64,000 nt of DNA from Clostridia bacterium. Its GTDB lineage: Bacteria > Bacillota > Clostridia > Christensenellales > Aristaeellaceae. The position numbers were made by a program, and so were the translations under genes. Below are positions 59,096 through 64,000 of this stretch, piece after piece. Each line of letters starts with the position of its first letter. The first letter of the stretch is position 1. The stretch is taken from positions 1 to 64,000 of the forward strand of contig JAFPWU010000022.1 in NCBI GenBank assembly GCA_017412715.1. The letters run 5' to 3'. The notes under the pieces are model-generated. The model saw nothing but the letters and a program-made list of their open reading frames with translations. It did no database searches and was not told the origin of the DNA.

Positions 59096-60532
59096 ATGCT
59101 GTTTTCAAGCATGGAGTTTGTTTTTGTCTTTCTGCCGATCGTCATGGGGGTTAACCTGCTGCTGCGGGGAAGGGCAAGAAATTACTGGCTGCTGCTGTGC
59201 AGCCTGCTTTTCTACGCCTGGGGAGAGCCCTCCTTCGTCCTGGTGATGATCGGGTCCATCCTGCTGAATTACCTGCTGGCCCTGGCCATTTCCCGGCAGG
59301 AGGGCCGGCCGGGGCGGAGGAAAGCTCTGCTGATCCTGGATATCGTCTGCAATCTGTCCCTGCTGTTCGTCTTCAAATATCTGAATTTTGTCACCCGGAC
59401 GGTCCGGGGTTGGTTCCCCGCGCTGGTGCCGCTGATTCCGGAAACCTCCATCGCGCTGCCCATCGGGATCTCCTTTTTCACCTTCCAGGCCCTGAGCTAT
59501 GTGATCGATGTCTACCGGGGCGTAAAGGCCCAGAAGAACCCGGCGTATCTGGGACTGTATATTTCCCTCTTTCCCCAGCTGATCGCCGGGCCCATCGTCC
59601 GGTATACCACCGTGGCGGACCAGATTGAACACCGGAAAATCACCGCCGCGGGCTTTTCGGAGGGCTGCCTGTTCTTCCTTCGGGGCTTCAATAAGAAGAT
59701 CCTGCTGGCCAACGTGCTGTCGGAGCTGGCGGATCTGGCCTTCGGCTCCGGGGAGCTGACCGTGGGCATGGCCTGGCTGGGCGCCCTGTGCTATATGCTG
59801 CAGATCTACTTCGATTTCGGCGGCTATTCGGAGATGGCCATCGGCCTGGGAAAAATGCTGGGATTCGAGTTTGAAAAGAACTTCGATTATCCTTATATCT
59901 CCGGAACCGTGACCGAGTTCTGGCGCAGGTGGCATATTTCCCTGGGCAGCTGGTTCCGGGACTATGTCTATTTTCCCCTGGGAGGCTCCCGGGTAAAATC
60001 CAAAGCGCTGCTGGTGCGGAATCTGTTCGTGGTCTGGCTGCTGACGGGCATCTGGCACGGCGCGGAGTGGACCTTTCTGCTGTGGGGGCTGATGTACGGG
60101 GCGCTGATCACGGCGGAGAAGCTGAACGATCTTCCCCGGAAGCTGAAGGCGCCGGGGCGCGGATGGGAGAGGGGCCTGTATCGGGGCTTCACCCTGCTGG
60201 TGGTCCTCCTGGGCTGGGTCCTGTTCCGGGCGGAAAATCTCGGCCAGGCAGGGGCCTATCTGCAGACCATGTTCGGCCTGAACGGCAGGCCCTTCGCCGA
60301 TGACTCCGTGCTGTTCTACCTCCGGGATTACCGGACGGTGCTGGCCGCCGGCATCCTCTGCGCCACCCCGATCTTCAGATGGCTGCGGGAGAAGATCTCC
60401 GGGGAAGGGGAAGGGGCCCGGGCCGCCGCTGCGGAGGCGGTCGCCTGGATCTTCCAGCTGGCCCTCTTCCTCTGCAGCGTGGGCGCCCTGCTGATGGGCG
60501 CGCACAACCCCTTCATCTATTTCAATTTCTGA
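59096..60532 (+). CDS. MBOAT family O-acyltransferase, AlgI-like
   Basis: Membrane-bound O-acyltransferase of 478 residues with about eleven helices. The family histidines are in FWRRWHISLGSWFRDYVYFP and GIWHGAEWTFLLWG, both nearly identical to AlgI/DltB-type consensus, and FQALSYVIDVYRG with PQLIAGPIVRY are further standard segments. It would move an acetyl group from cytosolic acetyl-CoA to the outside for the AlgJ/AlgX-like partner. The start MLFSSMEFVFVFLP is the usual family start, so ATG at 59096 is taken despite a modest ribosome site (AGGA). It forms an operon with the gene at 57494. Confidence 0.9.
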   Translation: MLFSSMEFVFVFLPIVMGVNLLLRGRARNYWLLLCSLLFYAWGEPSFVLVMIGSILLNYLLALAISRQEGRPGRRKALLILDIVCNLSLLFVFKYLNFVTRTVRGWFPALVPLIPETSIALPIGISFFTFQALSYVIDVYRGVKAQKNPAYLGLYISLFPQLIAGPIVRYTTVADQIEHRKITAAGFSEGCLFFLRGFNKKILLANVLSELADLAFGSGELTVGMAWLGALCYMLQIYFDFGGYSEMAIGLGKMLGFEFEKNFDYPYISGTVTEFWRRWHISLGSWFRDYVYFPLGGSRVKSKALLVRNLFVVWLLTGIWHGAEWTFLLWGLMYGALITAEKLNDLPRKLKAPGRGWERGLYRGFTLLVVLLGWVLFRAENLGQAGAYLQTMFGLNGRPFADDSVLFYLRDYRTVLAAGILCATPIFRWLREKISGEGEGARAAAAEAVAWIFQLALFLCSVGALLMGAHNPFIYFNF

Positions 60533-60546
60533 GGAAGCGCTGACGG

Positions 60547-60750
60547 ATGCTGCTCAGCCTCAGCATTGGCGAGGAGGACCGGAAGGCCACCCTGGACATC
60601 ATGCATGTGATCACCAGATGGGGGCTGCTGTTCATTCTCGGGGTGGCGGTGGTCCTGAGCCTGTCGGCGGAGCCGCTGACCCGGGGCATCTCCCAGGAAA
60701 TCCGGTATAAAAACGTGCTGGGGCTGAATGTGCTGATGATTCGGATTTGA
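60547..60750 (+). pseudogene. Probable remnant of a MATE-type transporter gene
   Basis: A 67-codon frame whose first 45 residues look like an internal piece of MATE-family exporters: SLSIGEEDRKATLDIMHVIT, then a hydrophobic helix and LSAEPLTR. After PLTR the similarity is lost and the frame stops. It starts without a ribosome site 14 bases after the MBOAT stop. A full MATE protein has about 450 residues, so this is a fragment if real. It may also be chance. The end overlaps the promoter of the HAD gene. Confidence 0.4.
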
Positions 60751-60775
60751 TGAACAGGCCAAAAGAGGATATAAT
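60747..60775 (+). promoter_or_regulatory. Promoter of the HAD-UbiA operon
   Basis: TTGATG (60747-60752), a 17-base spacer and a perfect TATAAT (60770-60775). Confidence 0.65.
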
Positions 60776-60824
60776 AGCGGGTATGACGCCGGCGGAATGC
60801 CGGATGGAGAGAGAAGGGGCGGGG

Positions 60825-61466
60825 ATGGACAGGACAGCGGCAAAATGCGCGATTTTCGACGTGGACGGCACCCTGTACTTTCAGCGCCCCGTCCGGAAGG
60901 GGATGGCCCTCCGGCTGGCGGGCTATTTTCTGACCCACCCCTGGAGATGGAAGGAGCTGCTGGGAATCTATTATTTCCGGAAGCTCCGGGAGACCGAGGC
61001 GGGGCGGACGGCAGCCCTGGAGGAGCAGATCCGCGGGGCGGCCCGGCGGGCCGGGGTGAAGCAGGAGGAAAGGCTGAAGCGGGCGATCCAGCGGTGGATG
61101 TTCGAGGAGCCCCTGTCCCTGATCCGGCGGCACGCCAACGAGCCGCTGCTGCGGCTGCTTCGGGAGATGCGGGCCGCGGGAACCCGGGTGATCATCTATT
61201 CGGATTATGCCCCGGAGCAGAAGCTGGAAGCCCTGGGGGTGTCCGCGGACGCGGTCTATTATCCAGGCCGGGGGGGAATCGAGGAACTGAAGCCCTCCCG
61301 CAGGGCCATGGAGACGATCCTGAAAACGGAACGGGTCAACCCGGAACATTGCGTCTTTTTCGGGGACCGGCCGGAGCGGGACGGAAAAAGCGCCGCGCTG
61401 GCGGGCATCAGGTTCCTGCACGTGGGAAGCGACGGAACCTGGCGGGAAGAAACGGAAATCGGATAA
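60825..61466 (+). CDS. HAD family phosphatase
   Basis: Protein of 213 residues of the HAD superfamily. Motif I is FDVDGTL (Asp12 nucleophile, Asp14), motif II is VIIYSDY, the motif III lysine is in LKPSR, and motif IV is FFGDRPERDG. A helical cap lies between motifs I and II (about 20-110). Three in-frame ATG codons lie upstream (60783, 60804 and earlier). ATG at 60825 is chosen because it places motif I at the normal distance and has AAGGGG upstream, but 60804 is possible. It is 15 bases from a UbiA-type gene, so it may remove the 5-phosphate of a polyprenyl-phosphoryl-ribose phosphate made by that enzyme; this is inference. Confidence 0.8.
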   Translation: MDRTAAKCAIFDVDGTLYFQRPVRKGMALRLAGYFLTHPWRWKELLGIYYFRKLRETEAGRTAALEEQIRGAARRAGVKQEERLKRAIQRWMFEEPLSLIRRHANEPLLRLLREMRAAGTRVIIYSDYAPEQKLEALGVSADAVYYPGRGGIEELKPSRRAMETILKTERVNPEHCVFFGDRPERDGKSAALAGIRFLHVGSDGTWREETEIG

Positions 61467-61481
61467 GAGGGAGATATACGG

Positions 61482-62426
61482 ATGAAACTGCAGGGAGCGA
61501 AGAAATATATACGGATCATGCGGCCGGATCACTGGATCAAACAGCTGTTCATCCTGCCGGGGGTGGCTTTCGCGCTGTTCATGATTCCCTCGGCGGGGAT
61601 CGGGAGCCGCCTGCCTCAGCTGATTCTGGGCTTTTTTTCCACCTGCCTGATCGCCTCGGCGAATTATGTGATCAATGAATGGCTGGACCGGGAGTTTGAC
61701 CGGTATCATCCGGTCAAGAAGCACAGGAGCGTGGTGGAGCAGGGGGCGGATCCCCGGATCGTGTACGGGATGTACGCGGTGCTGACCCTGGCGGGCCTGG
61801 CCCTGGCCTGGATGGTGGGGACGCCCTTTGTCTACATGGAAATCTGGCTCTGGGTCATGGGCATTCTGTACAATGTGAAGCCGGTCCGGACGAAGGACAT
61901 CCCCTTCGTGGACGTGCTGACCGAATCCATCAATAACGCGATCCGGCTGCTGATCGGCTGGTTTATCGTGACGGACCGGTTCTTTCCCCCGGTCAGCCTG
62001 GTGCTGGGATACTGGTTCGCCGGGGCGTTCCTGATGGCGACCAAGCGGTTCTCGGAGTATCGGATGATCGGCGATCCGAAGCTGGCGGGCCTGTACCGGA
62101 AATCCTTCCGGAAATATACGGAGCGGAGCCTGCTGCTTTCCTCCTTCTTCTATGCCATGTGCTCCACCATGTTCCTGGGCATCTGCCTGATCAAGTATAA
62201 TGTGAATCTGATTCTGCTGATGCCCTTCCTGATTGGGCTGTTCTGCTATTATTTCATGATCAGCTACAAGGAGGATTCCGCGGCGCAGAAGCCGGAGAAG
62301 CTTTTCCGGGAAAAGGGCCTGATGCTCTATGTGGGGCTGCTGCTGATCCTGTTTGTGGTGCTGCTGCGGGTCAGAATTCCCATGCTGGATCAGTTTACCG
62401 CCACGGAGCTGATCCCGATCCGGTAA
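61482..62426 (+). CDS. UbiA family prenyltransferase, decaprenyl-phosphate phosphoribosyltransferase-like
   Basis: Integral membrane protein of 314 residues with about eight helices. The first aspartate-rich motif is NEWLDREFDRYHPVKKHR (residues 65-82), with the H-P-x-K-x-x-R ending typical of enzymes that put 5-phosphoribosyl diphosphate onto polyprenyl phosphate (mycobacterial Rv3806c type). The second motif region is YNVKPVRTKDIPFVDVLTES. The start IRIMRPDHWIKQLFILPG is standard for the group. ATG at 61482 follows GAGGGAG. Together with the HAD phosphatase it would give polyprenyl-phosphoryl ribose, a donor for ribofuranose or, after epimerisation, arabinofuranose. No DprE1/DprE2-like epimerase is visible in the window. 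Confidence 0.8.
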   Translation: MKLQGAKKYIRIMRPDHWIKQLFILPGVAFALFMIPSAGIGSRLPQLILGFFSTCLIASANYVINEWLDREFDRYHPVKKHRSVVEQGADPRIVYGMYAVLTLAGLALAWMVGTPFVYMEIWLWVMGILYNVKPVRTKDIPFVDVLTESINNAIRLLIGWFIVTDRFFPPVSLVLGYWFAGAFLMATKRFSEYRMIGDPKLAGLYRKSFRKYTERSLLLSSFFYAMCSTMFLGICLIKYNVNLILLMPFLIGLFCYYFMISYKEDSAAQKPEKLFREKGLMLYVGLLLILFVVLLRVRIPMLDQFTATELIPIR

Positions 62427-62493
62427 GGAGACAAAAAATATCAGCGCTTCCTGCGGGTCAGGCCGCAGGGCCGAAGGGGAGGCTGTCCGGGGG
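62427..62493 (+). repeat. Possible fragment of the palindromic repeat
   Basis: ATCAGCGCTTCCTGCGGG followed by TCAGGCCGCAGGGCC lies directly after the UbiA stop. It resembles one end of the family (ATCAGCGTTTCC) plus a small CCTGCGG/CCGCAGG hairpin. A similar scrap, GAGGAAGCGCTGACGG, follows the MBOAT stop at 60533. Confidence 0.4.
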
Positions 62494-64000
62494 ATGAAGA
62501 GGACGGGAGAAAATCGGAAAAACTGGATCGCGGGCTGGGAGAAAGCGATGCCTGCGATCTATTTTCTTTTCGTGTTTTTCCTGTTCTTCTCCCTGCTGAG
62601 CGAGCCCTACTTTACGGACGAACAGGAATCGTTTATCGGGGCCTACAGCGTGCTGCGGGGAAAGGATCTTTATGCCTCCTTCCACTGCCAGCACATGCCC
62701 TTCTCCTACTATTACGCGGTGCCCCTGGCCTGGCTGGGGGCCCGGACGGTGTTCCAGTTCCGGCTGGGCACCTATGTGCTGCTCTCGGCGGTCTGGGAAG
62801 GGATTTACCTGCGTCACCGCAGGGCTTTTCATCCGGCAGCGCTGGCGGCCATGCCCCTCCTTTACCTGACCCTGCTGAAAACCCTGCCGATGGGGTCCAC
62901 CATGCTGGCGGATCACTGGGTGGGCCTGGGGCTGATTCTCATTCTGCTGGAGATCATCCGCTACGCGGACTCGGGGGAGCTGCCCCGGGCCAGCGCGGGG
63001 ATGGCTGCCCTGGGCATTTCGCTGAGCCTGGGCTTTTCCTTCGCCTCCGCTTACGCCCTGTTCTGCTTCTTCCTCGGGGCCGCGGCCATCCAGGGGAAGC
63101 GGCTCCGCGCAATCGGGAAGGATCCCGCCCTGGATGCGGGGCGGAAGGACGCTCTGAAACGGCGGATCCTTCGGGAGGATCTGCGGCTGGTCGGGCTCTC
63201 CCTGCTTCCCTTCGCGCTGCTGCTGGGCGGATACGCCCTGACCGGAAATCTGGAAAACTTCTATATCAGCTGCTTTCAGAACGTAACCCAGGTTTACTCG
63301 AAATCCGTGGGGGGCCTGGGGAGCGATCCCGTGGGGATCGTCGGAACCACCCTGGCCGAGTTTGCCCGGTATCTGGCGGAGACGGCGGGGAGCCTGGGGG
63401 AGGATCCCTGGTCCGGCCTGATGTACCTGGTCTGCGCGGGAAGCCTGGCGGAGCTGGTCCGGAGACTGTGGCGCAAATCCCGCCCCGCCGCCGTCCTGGC
63501 CGTCCTGGCCGCGGTGTACGCTGGTCTCCGGGGCTACCGGGGCTTTCACAGCATGCCCTATCAGGCGCTGACGGCCGCCTCCCTGGCCCTTTTGCTGGAT
63601 TGGGCCCTGGGGCGGGACTGGCGGAAGCCCCTCCGGTGGGGGATCCGGTTTGCTGCGGGGATTTCCGCCCTGGTGCTGCTGGCGGATTTTGTCCTCTGGG
63701 CGGGATACAACCTCCTCTATCCCCAGATCCTGCGGGACAGAGTCCTGCGCAGCGAGGAGCGGATCCTGCAGCTGCTGACCGAGCCGGGGGAAGAGGTCTG
63801 CGCCTGCGATCTGACCATCGGAGGCCTGGATCTGATGGATCTGGAGCTGACGCCGAAGGATCACTGTTTTGCCATCATCTATCACTTCTTCTATTCCGCC
63901 TGGGGAGACCGGCTGATGGCCTCCGTCCGGGAGCAGCCCCATATCGTGCTGTACGATCCGGAGACCGATTATTCCGGCAGCCCCTACCGGGAGTATGCCG
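62494..64000 (+). CDS. Polytopic membrane protein, GT-C-like (runs off the window)
   Basis: A frame of at least 502 codons, open to the last base. The protein starts MKRTGENRKNWIAGWEK and has about ten hydrophobic segments. An outside loop contains SEPYFTDEQESFIGAYSVLR, with acidic residues placed as in GT-C transferases, and FHCQHMPFSYYYAVPLAWLG follows. The soluble C-terminal part begins near LLTEPGEEVCACDLTIGG. No named family is certain. ATG at 62494 has GGGGAGG eleven bases upstream. It lies 67 bases after the UbiA gene on the same strand. It could use the polyprenyl-phosphoryl pentose made by its neighbours; that is a guess from position. Confidence 0.6.
   Translation, partial: MKRTGENRKNWIAGWEKAMPAIYFLFVFFLFFSLLSEPYFTDEQESFIGAYSVLRGKDLYASFHCQHMPFSYYYAVPLAWLGARTVFQFRLGTYVLLSAVWEGIYLRHRRAFHPAALAAMPLLYLTLLKTLPMGSTMLADHWVGLGLILILLEIIRYADSGELPRASAGMAALGISLSLGFSFASAYALFCFFLGAAAIQGKRLRAIGKDPALDAGRKDALKRRILREDLRLVGLSLLPFALLLGGYALTGNLENFYISCFQNVTQVYSKSVGGLGSDPVGIVGTTLAEFARYLAETAGSLGEDPWSGLMYLVCAGSLAELVRRLWRKSRPAAVLAVLAAVYAGLRGYRGFHSMPYQALTAASLALLLDWALGRDWRKPLRWGIRFAAGISALVLLADFVLWAGYNLLYPQILRDRVLRSEERILQLLTEPGEEVCACDLTIGGLDLMDLELTPKDHCFAIIYHFFYSAWGDRLMASVREQPHIVLYDPETDYSGSPYREYA

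Overview
The window looks like a contig from an anaerobic, carbohydrate-degrading Clostridia-type Bacillota genome. Reasons: GC-rich coding sequence, strong AGGAGG ribosome sites throughout, LplB/YtcP-type sugar ABC importers, YesM/YesN two-component regulation, and many polytopic surface-polysaccharide enzymes. Many candidate promoters have good -10 boxes with 17-18 base spacers. I would guess a gut or rumen Christensenellales/Oscillospirales-like lineage, but that is inference; no rRNA or marker gene is present. No tRNA, rRNA or CRISPR array was seen.

Layout. 1-139: 3' end of a group II intron, probably class C. 217-7064 (minus): a thiolase, a 3-hydroxyacyl-CoA dehydrogenase and a hexapeptide-repeat acyltransferase in a tight operon, preceded by two GtrII-type membrane glucosyltransferases. 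7198-19089: a uronate-glycan island with a heparinase II/III-type lyase, a GH2 hydrolase, an AraC regulator, a GH88 unsaturated glucuronyl hydrolase, a DUF2264 protein and a three-gene sugar importer. 19321-23959: two polytopic proteins (a GT-C type transferase and a YfhO-like one) and a LacI regulator. 24080-26973 (minus): an M20 peptidase with a two-protein membrane module (DUF5058 plus a partner). 27347-42585: a GH53 galactanase, an esterase, a YesM/YesN pair, two further ATPase-less importers and a membrane-anchored AraC regulator. 42912-64000: a long surface-polysaccharide region with two more GtrII proteins, two acyltransferase-3 proteins, several GT-C-like giants, two AlgJ/AlgX-like proteins, one AlgI-like MBOAT, and a HAD-UbiA pair resembling decaprenyl-phosphoryl-ribose synthesis. 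The last gene runs off the end.

How it works together. The lyase and GH88 are consecutive steps in breaking down a uronate polymer. GH53 and the esterase would trim a galactan-type polymer. Three importers take up the products, and none has an ATPase in the window, so a shared ATPase elsewhere is implied. The second half is anabolic: it builds and decorates a cell-surface glycan from lipid-linked donors.

The most unusual feature is a family of at least eleven related intergenic palindromes of about 33 to 110 bases. Most sit directly after a stop codon. One has shrunk to a perfect intrinsic terminator, and another is directly abutted by the group II intron.
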